Source of the DNA: Streptomyces tailanensis
GTDB taxonomy: Bacteria > Actinomycetota > Actinomycetes > Streptomycetales > Streptomycetaceae
DNA length: 49,501 nt
Direction of reading: 5' to 3'
NCBI RefSeq assembly: GCF_008386495.1
Contig: NZ_VTHJ01000012.1
Location: 71,522 to 121,022 of the forward strand
Notes under the pieces: model-generated
Database searches by the model: none
What the model was told of the DNA's origin: nothing
The model's input: the letters and a program-made list of their open reading frames with translations, nothing else
Made by a program: the position numbers and the translations under genes
In this document: piece by piece, positions 33,201 to 40,109 of the stretch
Position numbering within the stretch: position 1 is the stretch's first letter
Layout: the number at the start of each line of letters is the position of its first letter

Positions 33201-34165
33201 TCGTCGTCGCACGGCTTGTAGCGGCGCTCGATGTAACCGGGCCACAGGTCGAAGCCGTCGCCGAGCCACGAGGCCTGGTTGTTGGTGTTTCCAGTCCGTC
33301 CGTCGACGGAGGCGGAGGAGTACGTCAGCCCGACGTTGGGCTTCAGACCACCGGGCACATTGGGCACCGCCATCTCGTACGACCAGTTGAAGTCACCGGT
33401 GTTGAGATTGGTGTTCCAGGCCGCCGAGGGGGAGAGTGGGCTCGCCTTGTAGTCGCCGCCGACGCTCTCGGTGTCCGCCACGGCGGCGAAGACGGTGGGA
33501 CCGCCGGAGCTGAGGGCGACCGATTTCGCGGTCAGCGTCTGCTTCTCGGTGTCGTTGACGGTTTCCACCGGCTGGGTTGTACGGCACTTCTGCTTCTGCG
33601 GTGTCGTCAGCGCGCAGGCGGGCAGCTGGACGAAGGTCAGGCGGGAGGCGTAGCCGCCGCCGTACAGGCCGGCGAAGAAGGAGTAGTCGAGTCCGGCGCG
33701 TACCTTGCCGCTGTGCTGCTTGGCATCTTTACGGGGCGTCAGAGCGAAGACGGGGCCGTCGACGCCGGTCTTGCGTGCGGCCGTCTTGGACAGGGTGCGC
33801 ACGGTGTAGGTGCCGTCCGCCGCGTCGGCGGTATTCTTCACGCGGGTGTCCAGGGTGAGGGGTGTTCCCTTGACCCGGGTGGTGTCCTTGTCCAGGGTGA
33901 CGGTCGCTGCGGTCGCTGTGGGCCACTTGGTGGCCGGGGCCTTGGCGGGCGTTCGGGGGCCCTTGGCGACCTTGCGGGCCACCGCCTTGCCCGCCGGGCC
34001 GCCGGCGACCGGGTCCTCGGCCTGCGGCAGCGCGGGCCTGCGCCAGGCCTGGGCGACTGCGGGCACGCCCGACGCCTGTATCAGTGTCGCGGTCAGTACG
34101 GCGGCCGTGGCTGTGGCCACCAGGCGCCATGGCGGGCCTGTTCTCCTGCCTGGTCTGGTCTTCAT
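27281..34165 (-). CDS. Rhs/YD-repeat polymorphic toxin 2 with HINT domain and BECR-like RNase tip
   Basis: A 2294-aa exported toxin with the same plan as toxin 1: signal peptide (1 to about 40), SpvB-like entry, YD repeats, Rhs core 'YDPAIGRFISIDPV...DPTG' at 1826-1866, linker (1867-2032) with the same four-Cys pattern, HINT domain from 'CKCFLAGTDVLMADGTT' (2033) to 'PVLVHNS' (2177), and a 117-residue tip (DNA 27281-27634). The tip shows 'DGHRLRHVLRHGNRGVTDPS', 'TIDEAWQLRG', 'YIVPMGRPVGTQGQTSVKII' and ends 'RIVTAHPV', a pattern of small RNase-like tips predicted to have the BECR fold, with catalytic His residues. ATG 34165 follows GGGAGGAAG at about ten bases; the upstream frame is noise. Confidence 0.9.
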   Translation of the reverse strand: MKTRPGRRTGPPWRLVATATAAVLTATLIQASGVPAVAQAWRRPALPQAEDPVAGGPAGKAVARKVAKGPRTPAKAPATKWPTATAATVTLDKDTTRVKGTPLTLDTRVKNTADAADGTYTVRTLSKTAARKTGVDGPVFALTPRKDAKQHSGKVRAGLDYSFFAGLYGGGYASRLTFVQLPACALTTPQKQKCRTTQPVETVNDTEKQTLTAKSVALSSGGPTVFAAVADTESVGGDYKASPLSPSAAWNTNLNTGDFNWSYEMAVPNVPGGLKPNVGLTYSSASVDGRTGNTNNQASWLGDGFDLWPGYIERRYKPCDDDGVENADGGKPGDLCWAYDNAFLTFNGKAGELVPDGTDSWKLKNDDGTKVTRLRGSSDNVRGNGARDDEYWRVTAPDGTRYYFGYNRLPGWTDGKETTDSAWTVPVFGDDSGEPCHASAFADSWCQQGWRWNLDYVVDARGNAIAYYYDKETNSYGRNLKAADDTRYVRGGTVDRIEYGLKSSSMYSVKALAKADFTNSERCIPDARTDCDSIANDAAYWYDTPWDLNCDAGTDCDEGRYSPVYFTRKRLTQVSTQVYDGSAYKDVDSWKLTHRWGMADTDYQLLLDSIQRTGHTATPAITLPKTTFAYTQLANRLDRTGDGYAPFIKDRLSTIADESGGQTDVNYSAPVCDAAALPTPQTNTTRCFPQYIGGSSTADPDLQWFNKYVVASVTATDRTGGSPDQVITYDYKDGAAWHYDDDDGLTKEKHKTWSQWRGYGHVRVQTGGQGGASAMRTQEDTYFLRGMDGDRKGTSGGTKSVSVSLGDGEGDPITDHRSAAGFAYKTVAFSGPGGKALSKTVNRPWHHETAKKTRDWGTVTANLTGTAHTKTWTSLDDGAGAAWRITSLANTHDTVAGRVTQVDDSGDNSTATDNKCMTTTYATNTTDNILNFPSRVETVAKSCGTTVSRPADVISDVRSAYDGGAYGTAPTKGDLTATAVLKKYDGTTAVYLESGATFDSYARTLTSTDLTADVKVTATGVLTRTARGDGRTTTTAYTPATGFATSTKVTSPPATAGDAATAHSSTTTYDILRGQPLTQTDTNTKVTNLTHDALGRSSKVWLADRTTSQTPSFEFTYTFAEGKPAAVGTRTLGNDGAQRTSYTLYDGFLRPRQTQEPGPDGGSLLADTFYDERGLVSKEFASYYAEVAPSTTLFKPADALSVETQNRYTHDGLGRQTEMKQLAGNGDGGAVLGVTKTLYGGDRTTVIPPVGGVATTKLTDARGRLTELRQHHSRSATAAYDTTKYGYTAGGKLEKVTDPAGNSWSYEYDLLGRQTKAVDPDKGTTISAYDDRGRLTTTDDARPNAESPALWHGYDNLGRRTEIREGSSSGALRAKWVYDTVSGAKGQLAESIRYSGSNAYSTKVVAYDRLYRPLRTSVTIPSSEGALAGTYLSATTYNTSGTVQGIGYPKAGSLPAATVAYTYEDETLRLTGVDGSQGLKSTTSYSLTGKPLQYELSNSGGKKTWATNTYEWGTQRLATSRVDREDVSGVDQHNTYRYDEAGNVLSVSDVSRSGTDTDTQCFTYDYLRRLTEAWTQPTTGCAGAPGAGVLGGPAPYWHSYSYDKVGNRQKETIHDTTGDTSKDTKREYDYPDAGTAQPHTLTSVTTTDATGAAEDSYGYDETGNTETRTLNGDTQTLAWDAEGHLAKVTESVEGGSDKVTEYLYDTAGNRLIGRTPTETTLYLGNTEITLAKGSTTAKATRYFDLGGGHQGVQKDDGTVSITLADHHGTSQLAVEAATQQLTQRRTLPFGGPRGPQPANWPGTKGFVGGTDDTKVTGLTHIGAREYDPAIGRFISIDPVMDLTDSQQMHGYTYSNNNPVTFSDPTGLWCDSCNDGKGWPTADGYGESKTTTTKSTTKKTSNNDSVWISQHAPTTTDQDNIDAWFSEYSPSGRAPDGDYWSTPIIQDDGSHGQACFGRLACLKANNYLTGLGRKLTDADYAKAKRIAATYCLDNASKCVDDAEAWERGKVIEGLIALAFGGGKGGRVTKSLGGCKCFLAGTDVLMADGTTKDIEDIRLGDEVMATDPETGESGPRKVTRLIVTEDDKHFNELSIATEDGVEKLTATHEHPFWSPSEKGWIEAGDLATGMTLLTDAGDTVIVTGNHSFTKRARTYNLTVAGLHTFFVLAGETPVLVHNSSCPLNMTPLGNGSMLSPAGLVYNRGSADGHRLRHVLRHGNRGVTDPSKVTHTQFNSHGRDLLHTIDEAWQLRGKPLTVNGRDEYIVPMGRPVGTQGQTSVKIITEEGSSRIVTAHPV

Positions 34166-34245
34166 GCGCTTCTGTCTTCCTCCCGTTGAGTACTCCGCGG
34201 GCAGCGGGGAGCCGTGCACGGCGGAGTGAGGCCATCGGAGCCAGG

Positions 34246-34279
34246 CCGGGGCCCGACCGCGCGCGGCGGTGGGCCCCGG
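34246..34279 (-). terminator. Hairpin between LamG protein and Rhs toxin 2
   Basis: CCGGGGCCC (34246-34254) pairs with GGGCCCCGG (34271-34279), and an inner ACCGC/GCGGT stem (34256-34260, 34266-34270) extends it. It could stop or attenuate transcription from the LamG gene into the toxin gene. Confidence 0.7.
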
Positions 34280-34296
34280 TCCCCTGGACGAACCGG

Positions 34297-37200
34297 TCAG
34301 CCGCCGCTGGGTACGGCGGTCTCCACGCCCGGCATGCCGACGGCGAGGTGATCGATCTGGGGCCCGGTCAGCGCGCCCTGGAAGACCCAGACGTCGGAGA
34401 GCGAACCGGGGAAGTACTGGCCGGACGTGGTGCCCGTGGTGTCCCGGCCGAGCTGCAGCGTCTTCGCGGCCTTGTAGGTCAGCACGTCGTCGGCCCACGA
34501 GACGGCGTCGGTGCAGCTCGCGTCGTCCTGCACCCCGTCGTCGTCGGAGTCGGCGCAGGCGGTCTCCTGGAGTTCGCCGTTGACGTAGAGGCGGACCTCC
34601 TTGGAGAACCCGTCGTAGACGAGCGCCAGATGGTTCCAGTCGGTGGGGCTGTAGAACATGCCGTTGCCGATGTCGGAGAGGGCGGCGGTGTCGCTGTCGG
34701 AGTCGGCCATGGCGATCCGCCAGCGGCCTGGGTCGGTGTCCGGGGTGGCACTGGGTTCGTAGCGCACCGCGAACGCGCTCTTCTTGGCCCCGGGCGCGCT
34801 CATGACGGTGACCGGACTCGTGGGTACGGCGGCGGTCTGGACGTACGCGCTGACGGTGAAGCTGGCGCTGGTGTCGGTCGGTACGACGGAGGCCGCGGCG
34901 TAGTCGTCCCTGCCGTCGAGGGCGACGGCGCCGTCGACCCAGCCCGAACCGATCTGCGCGCCGTTGTAGAGGGTCATGGCGTTGCCGACGGACGAGGCGT
35001 CGGGCGAGGTCGACGGGGTGCCGGCCGCGGTCTCGAACTTCCAGCGGCCCTTGACCACCGCGCGCTGCTTGAACAACTGCTGCACCTCACCCGCGGACAC
35101 CGGCCGGTCGAAGAGCCGTACATCGTCGATCTGGCCGGGGAAGAACGAGGTGGGCGTGCGCTCGAACGCGCTGGCGCCGATCTGCACCGCGCCCCCGGCG
35201 TACCAGGTGCTGGTCATGGCGGTGGTGCCGGCCAGGGTCCCGTTGACATACAGCGAGAGCTTGTCGGCCACGGTGTCCTGCACGCCGACGAGATGCGTCC
35301 ACTCACCGCCGTACGCGGTGGTGCCTGCGGGCTGCATGGCCCGCACCACCGTGGAGTCGCCGGTGTCGGCGCTGTGCTGGTTGAATACCCAGCGGTCGTA
35401 GGCACTGGAGTAGTAGAGCTCCGGACCCGTCACCGTGGCGCCGATCTGCGAGGCGACCGTGGCGGCGTGGTTCGGTTTGGTCTTCGACAGCTTCACCCAG
35501 GCCGAGACGGCGTAGCTGTACGAGGTGTTGATGTGCGGGCCGCTCGTGATGGCGTAGTCGTCGGTCCCGTCCAGGGTCAGGGCGTTGCCGTCCACCCCTG
35601 TGGAGCCTGTCGTGGCGCCGCCCTTGAGGACCGCCGGGTTCACGTCGGCCCGGCCGCTCAGCGCGGTCGCGTCGGCGGCGTCGTCCATGGGGAAGACCGC
35701 GCGGGCCGGACGGCCGGCGCCGATCGAGTTCGACGTGTAGAGGCTTGACACCTCCGCCCCCGACAGCGGCTTCTCGAAGGTCTTCACCTCGTCGATGGCG
35801 CCGGGGAAGGGCGCCGTCGCCGTGCCGCTCAGGAAGCTGCCGCCGATCACCATGCCGCGCCGCGCGTTCCACGCCGTGCTGTAGGCCGTGGTCCCGGCCA
35901 GCGTGCCGTTGACGAACAGCTTCAGCTGCTTCTCACCGGCGGCGTACATGCCGACCAGATGCGTCCACTCACCGGCCTTGACCCCGCCGGCGGCGGCCTG
36001 CATGGCCCGGACGGGGGTGCCGCTGGTGCTGTCGGCGCTGTACTGGTTGAACACCCAGCGGTCGTAACCCTTGGAGTAGTACAGCTCGAAGCCCGGCGCG
36101 TTGTTGCCCCGCTGGGAGGCGACGACCGCCGCGTCGGACGGCATCGCCGACAGCTTCGCCCAGGCCGACACCGTGAAGCTCACATCGGTGTTGATGGTGG
36201 CGATGTCGGTGGCGGCGTAGTCGTCGACGCCGTCGAACCGCACCGCCTTGCCGATCTTGCCCTCCACGTCCGGCGTCGGGTCGCCGTACAGGGTCGCGGT
36301 CTGCTCGGGTGCGCTGCCCGCCGCCTGGGTGGCGCCGGCCGCCTCGTCCATCGACCAGCCGGCGCGTTCGCGCTGCCCTGCCTTGACGCGGAACTGGTAG
36401 GTGCGGATCTCGGAGCCGTTGCCGGCGGAGTCGAAGGACCGTGCGGTAAAGGTGTTGAGGCCCGGCTTGAGCGGCAGTACCGGCACGGTCTTGGCCGCTC
36501 CGCCCGAGGTGGTGACCGTGTTGGCGGAGACCGGGTCGCCGTTGAGACCGAACCAGTACTTCGTCACGTCGGAGACGGCTCCGGTGATCATGAAGTTGCC
36601 GTACTGGCCCACTCCGTCGTACCAGGGGTCCTCGGGGTCCTCGGGATTGGAGGCCGGGTAGATGGCGGAGGAGATGGTCGGCGCCTTCGGCACGCTCGTG
36701 TCGTACACGAAGTAGCAGGCGGTCGCGTCACCCGTGTACGACCACGGCGAGTACTGGGCCCCGTCGTAGGAACGGACGTACCAGTTGATCGTCTTGTTCT
36801 TGGGGAGGGAGGACGGCAGGGTGATCGCGAAGTCCGATCCGGACTTCTTCGCCGTCGTCAGACCCGACCTCCAGCGGGTCACCGAGCCCTTGCCGTCACC
36901 GGTGTCCCAGCTCGCCGCGAACTCCACCTTGACGGAATCGCCGTCGGGGTCGGTGATGTCGTTCGCGTAGATCTTGCCCAGGGTGCGCACGCGGGCGGCG
37001 TTCGCGGGCTTCTTGCACGAGCCGCCGTACTCCATGACCAGCTGCGACATCTTCACCTGCGGCGGCGGCCGGTTGTACTGCACGCGCAGGTAGGCGTCGT
37101 CCGAGAACCGCTTCCAGCCGTAGCCGTCGGACTCGCTCGCCGCCCTCAAGCCGAAGGTCATCGTCGACCACTTCTTGTCCGCCGCCAGCTGCACCGCGGA

Positions 37201-38685
37201 CTTCACGTTGAACTCGGCGTCCTTCGCGGCACAGCCGGTGTATCCGTAGGCGAAGGACTCCGTCTTGAGGTGGTCGATCCAGAAGCCGGACGCGTTCTGC
37301 GAGTTCCAGGTCGTCGACGAGGAGATGTCCTTGGTGCGCCACAGCTCCACGCTCCGGTCGGAGCAGGACGCCGACCAGGTGTTGCGGACCACGAACTCCG
37401 CCTGGAGCACGGTCCGGCCCGCGAACTTCGAGGTCGGGATGCGGTAGAAGAGCCGCTTGGTGTCGTGCGGGGCGCAATAGGCCCAGTTGCAGTACCCGAG
37501 GCCCGCGTCCGCATCGCCGTTGAACTTCCACTGCGGCGACGACGCCCAGTACTTGGAGGCCATCGTCCACGCGGAGGCCTTCGGGGAGTACCACTGGGGG
37601 TCGATGAACACGGGGTACACCGTGCCCTTGCCCCGGAGCACGTCGCTGTCGGGCGTCAGTACCAACACGTCCTGCGTGGCGGGGACGTCCACACCGACCG
37701 GGGCCACGTTCGCGGACTCGGCGGCTGCGGTCTCCGGGGTGTCCGTGCCGTCGTCGGCCGTGGTGGCGGAGGTGGCGGAGGTGGCGGAGGTGGCGGCGGT
37801 CGTGGTGGTCGAGCGCGATGCGGAAACCGACGACGCCTTCGAGGCGGTCCCGTCGGCGGATTGCGTCGCGGACTGTTCCGTGGTGTCGGGTGCCTGGTCG
37901 CTGGAGTCCCACATCACCGGGCGAGGGGCCTCGAAGACCGCGCTTCCGGCGCCCTCGTCGACCGCCGCCAGGCCGCCGTCCTCAGTCTCCTTGACCCGCA
38001 TGCCGTCGGCGTCCAGCTTCAGACGGAGTTCGTTCAGTTCCGTGCTCGCCGCGGCCTCGGCCGACTTGACGACCAGCAGCTGGGTGAAACCGTCCTGCTG
38101 CGCCGTCATCCGCAGATCCACGTCGGGCAGTACGCCAGGGTAGGTGACGGTGTTCCCGCTCAGCTCCGGAGCGGGCAGCTTCTCGGGCCAGGACAACGCC
38201 AGTTCCCGGCCGTTCTTGGTCATCCGCACCAGCGGGTCCGAACCCCCGCCCGAGAACGTCAGCCCGATGGTGGTGGCCTTGGGCGCCACCGCTCCGTCCG
38301 TGCCGAGCGCCAGGGTGGTGTCGATGTCCTGCCACTCGCCGTTCACCCGTGTCCGCACCGGACGCAGATGCTCCCGGGCCTCCAGGTGACCCTCCGGCGT
38401 GGCGTACACCTCGCTGCTCTCACCGCGCAGCGAGGTGATCTCCACCAGCTTGCCCGTGCGCGCGGCCTTGGCCAGTGCCTTGGTGTCCTCGCCCGCTCCG
38501 CCTTCTTCGGCCTCTTCGGCCGCCCCGCCCGTTTCCGCCGTCTTGGCGGTCTTGGCGGCCGAGGCGTCGGTGCTGCCGCCGACGACTGCCATGGCGCCAT
38601 CGAATGTGCTCGCCACCAGCGCCAAGGCTGCGGCGAACACCACGCCGGCTGTGCGCAGCCGACGTCTTCCCCCGTACGTATTCAT
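34297..38685 (-). CDS. Secreted LamG/DNRLRE multidomain protein linked to the Rhs island
   Basis: A 1462-aa exported protein. The signal peptide spans 1 to about 33 ('GVVFAAALALVASTFDGAMA'), followed by an acidic Ala/Glu linker, a beta-rich region that reads like the entry domain of wall-associated proteins ('YATPEGHLEAREHLRPVRTR'), a Thr/Ser-rich linker with 'SATSATSATTAD', and a DNRLRE domain ('FYRIPTSKFAGRTVLQAEFVVRNTW', about 400-530). Then an Ig-like region and three tandem LamG/concanavalin-like domains (about 810-1000, 1005-1205, 1215-1455), each with 'FTVSAWAKL' and 'EWTHLVG...LFVNGTLAG' cores. Proteins of this plan occur beside Rhs genes in Streptomyces and may bind cell-surface glycans. 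ATG 38685 follows GGGGGAC at about seven bases. Role in toxin display or delivery is inference. Confidence 0.87.
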   Translation of the reverse strand: MNTYGGRRRLRTAGVVFAAALALVASTFDGAMAVVGGSTDASAAKTAKTAETGGAAEEAEEGGAGEDTKALAKAARTGKLVEITSLRGESSEVYATPEGHLEAREHLRPVRTRVNGEWQDIDTTLALGTDGAVAPKATTIGLTFSGGGSDPLVRMTKNGRELALSWPEKLPAPELSGNTVTYPGVLPDVDLRMTAQQDGFTQLLVVKSAEAAASTELNELRLKLDADGMRVKETEDGGLAAVDEGAGSAVFEAPRPVMWDSSDQAPDTTEQSATQSADGTASKASSVSASRSTTTTAATSATSATSATTADDGTDTPETAAAESANVAPVGVDVPATQDVLVLTPDSDVLRGKGTVYPVFIDPQWYSPKASAWTMASKYWASSPQWKFNGDADAGLGYCNWAYCAPHDTKRLFYRIPTSKFAGRTVLQAEFVVRNTWSASCSDRSVELWRTKDISSSTTWNSQNASGFWIDHLKTESFAYGYTGCAAKDAEFNVKSAVQLAADKKWSTMTFGLRAASESDGYGWKRFSDDAYLRVQYNRPPPQVKMSQLVMEYGGSCKKPANAARVRTLGKIYANDITDPDGDSVKVEFAASWDTGDGKGSVTRWRSGLTTAKKSGSDFAITLPSSLPKNKTINWYVRSYDGAQYSPWSYTGDATACYFVYDTSVPKAPTISSAIYPASNPEDPEDPWYDGVGQYGNFMITGAVSDVTKYWFGLNGDPVSANTVTTSGGAAKTVPVLPLKPGLNTFTARSFDSAGNGSEIRTYQFRVKAGQRERAGWSMDEAAGATQAAGSAPEQTATLYGDPTPDVEGKIGKAVRFDGVDDYAATDIATINTDVSFTVSAWAKLSAMPSDAAVVASQRGNNAPGFELYYSKGYDRWVFNQYSADSTSGTPVRAMQAAAGGVKAGEWTHLVGMYAAGEKQLKLFVNGTLAGTTAYSTAWNARRGMVIGGSFLSGTATAPFPGAIDEVKTFEKPLSGAEVSSLYTSNSIGAGRPARAVFPMDDAADATALSGRADVNPAVLKGGATTGSTGVDGNALTLDGTDDYAITSGPHINTSYSYAVSAWVKLSKTKPNHAATVASQIGATVTGPELYYSSAYDRWVFNQHSADTGDSTVVRAMQPAGTTAYGGEWTHLVGVQDTVADKLSLYVNGTLAGTTAMTSTWYAGGAVQIGASAFERTPTSFFPGQIDDVRLFDRPVSAGEVQQLFKQRAVVKGRWKFETAAGTPSTSPDASSVGNAMTLYNGAQIGSGWVDGAVALDGRDDYAAASVVPTDTSASFTVSAYVQTAAVPTSPVTVMSAPGAKKSAFAVRYEPSATPDTDPGRWRIAMADSDSDTAALSDIGNGMFYSPTDWNHLALVYDGFSKEVRLYVNGELQETACADSDDDGVQDDASCTDAVSWADDVLTYKAAKTLQLGRDTTGTTSGQYFPGSLSDVWVFQGALTGPQIDHLAVGMPGVETAVPSGG

Positions 38686-38912
38686 ATGTTTTGTCCCCCG
38701 CCGAGCGGCGTTGAGCCATGAGTTGAGCTATGGCTGGATATGTGCGATCAAGAGGTCAACTGATCAGGTCGCAACATACGAGCATCTCCAGCCTCTTAAC
38801 CAGAGACTCACATGGGGACAAAGGGAAATGAGCCTCCCCAATCAAGTGAAGACGGTGTGTGAAACAGTTCACGTTTGGTTCGCGAATTGTCCGTGATTCG
38901 GTGCGTCTCTCC
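38686..38912. promoter_or_regulatory. AT-richer leader/promoter region of the toxin island
   Basis: This 227-base gap between the LamG start and the enoyl-CoA hydratase stop is clearly less GC-rich than its surroundings. It contains an AGCCAT...ATGGCT inverted pair (38714-38735) and GTGAA-ACAG-TTCAC (38859-38872). I see no gene. It is the likely promoter of the 20-kb minus-strand island; no sigma-factor box is certain. Confidence 0.45.
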
Positions 38913-39692
38913 TTATCGCGTCCGGAACCCGCTCCGCCGCCGCGCGGCGAACAACTCCCCCTGTTCTTCGCTGGGTTGGTTGCCCAGCGAAATCAGGTGC
39001 GGGGCGTACGCGAGAGCGTGCGCCCGTGCCGCCTCCCGGGCGGCCCAGCAGGCCCGGACCGTGCCCTGGACAGCCTCCGGGGGGTACCCGGCGATGGTCT
39101 CCGCGCAGCGGACCGCTGCCGCGACCGCCTCGCCGGGCTCCGTCACCTCCGACACAAGCCCGACCTCGTACGCCCGTCGCGCCGACATCCGCTCGGCGGT
39201 GCCCATCAGTGCCATGCGCGCCGCCTCCCCGTACGGCATCCGCTGGGCCATCAGGATCGACTCGAAGGCGCTGACCATGCCGTAGGTGGTGTGGGGGTCG
39301 AAGAAGGTGGCGGAGGGGTCGGCGACGAGGAAGTCGGACTCGCCGAGGAGGTAGAAGGCGCCGCCGCAGGCCATGCCGTTCACGGCCGCTATCACCGGTT
39401 TCCAGAGGTCGTTGGACTTCGGGCCGATCTTGAGGAGCGGGTCGTCGATCGTGTACGGGGAGTTCGGCTGGGGTACCGCGGATGCCGCGTCCCGGTCGAG
39501 GCCCGTGCAGAAGGCGCGGTCACCGGCGCCGGTCACGACTATGGCCCGCACGGTGTCGTCGAACCTCACCTCCTGCCAGGTGCTGGTGAGTTGACCGGCG
39601 GTGGGGAGATCGATGGCGTTGTGTTTCTCGGGCCGGTTCAGGGTGAGGAGCGCTACGCCGGTGTCCTTGTCGACGGCGGTGCGGAGGGTCAC
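38913..39692 (-). CDS. Enoyl-CoA hydratase/isomerase family protein
   Basis: A 259-aa crotonase-fold protein. 'GVALLTLNRPEKHNAIDLPTAGQL' opens the domain; the oxyanion-hole segments are 'GAGDRAFCTGLDRDAA' and 'VIAAVNGMACGGAFYLLGESDFLVA'; the expected catalytic Glu positions around 'DPHTTYGMVSAFESILMAQRMPYGEAARM' differ from classical hydratases, so isomerase or hydrolase activity is possible. I place the start at GTG 39692, which overlaps the DUF35 stop (GTGA) with GGAG six bases upstream; ATG 39710 is an alternative. Last gene of the thiolase-DUF35-hydratase operon. Confidence 0.85.
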   Translation of the reverse strand: MTLRTAVDKDTGVALLTLNRPEKHNAIDLPTAGQLTSTWQEVRFDDTVRAIVVTGAGDRAFCTGLDRDAASAVPQPNSPYTIDDPLLKIGPKSNDLWKPVIAAVNGMACGGAFYLLGESDFLVADPSATFFDPHTTYGMVSAFESILMAQRMPYGEAARMALMGTAERMSARRAYEVGLVSEVTEPGEAVAAAVRCAETIAGYPPEAVQGTVRACWAAREAARAHALAYAPHLISLGNQPSEEQGELFAARRRSGFRTR

Positions 39693-40105
39693 GGGCGCTC
39701 CAGAATCCATTGGGGGAGGCCGGTGTCCGTGAAGACGACTTGGACCCGTGCTCCGATTCGGATGCGCTCGGGTGGCACCGAGTCGAGGCGGGCGCCGGGT
39801 TCGCTCACGACGTTGCCGACCAGACGGATGCGGGGGGCGTCGGTCAGTTCGACCAGGACGACGTTGTACGGGGACTGCTCGGCGTAGTCGGGGAGGAGGG
39901 GCGGGTGGGGGAGGACGTACGACCAGATGCGGCCTTGGCCGGTGAGCCGGCGCCACTCGGTGTCGAAGGAGCGGCAGTGGGGGCAGCAGGGGCGGGGCGG
40001 GAAGCGGAGTTCGCCGCAGTCGGCGCAGGCCTGGACGCGGAGTTCGCCGCGGCGGGCGTAACCCCAGAAGGGGGCGCCGTCCTCGTCCACGATCGGGGTC
40101 AGCAT
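39689..40105 (-). CDS. DUF35 OB-fold/zinc-ribbon acyl-CoA-associated protein (set B)
   Basis: A 138-aa protein with the rubredoxin-like zinc ribbon 'CADCGELRFPPRPCCPHC' (residues about 32-49) and an OB-fold domain with 'GQGRIWSYVLPHPPLLPDY' and 'VVLVELTDAPRIRLVGNVV'. It follows the thiolase gene by four bases, the standard pairing for Ltp-type thiolases, whose fold and activity depend on a DUF35 partner. It is a distant paralogue of the protein at 695-1123. Confidence 0.87.
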   Translation of the reverse strand: MLTPIVDEDGAPFWGYARRGELRVQACADCGELRFPPRPCCPHCRSFDTEWRRLTGQGRIWSYVLPHPPLLPDYAEQSPYNVVLVELTDAPRIRLVGNVVSEPGARLDSVPPERIRIGARVQVVFTDTGLPQWILERP

Positions 40106-40109
40106 GCCC

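Noticed and set aside
19478..38721. Several very long plus-strand frames (700-920 codons) opposite the Rhs and LamG genes
   Set aside because: They are Val/Gly/Ala-rich mirror frames of repetitive GC-rich genes; no start signals or domains.
38859..38872. GTGAA-ACAG-TTCAC as an operator
   Set aside because: Single copy with 5-bp arms; too weak to call separately from the promoter region.
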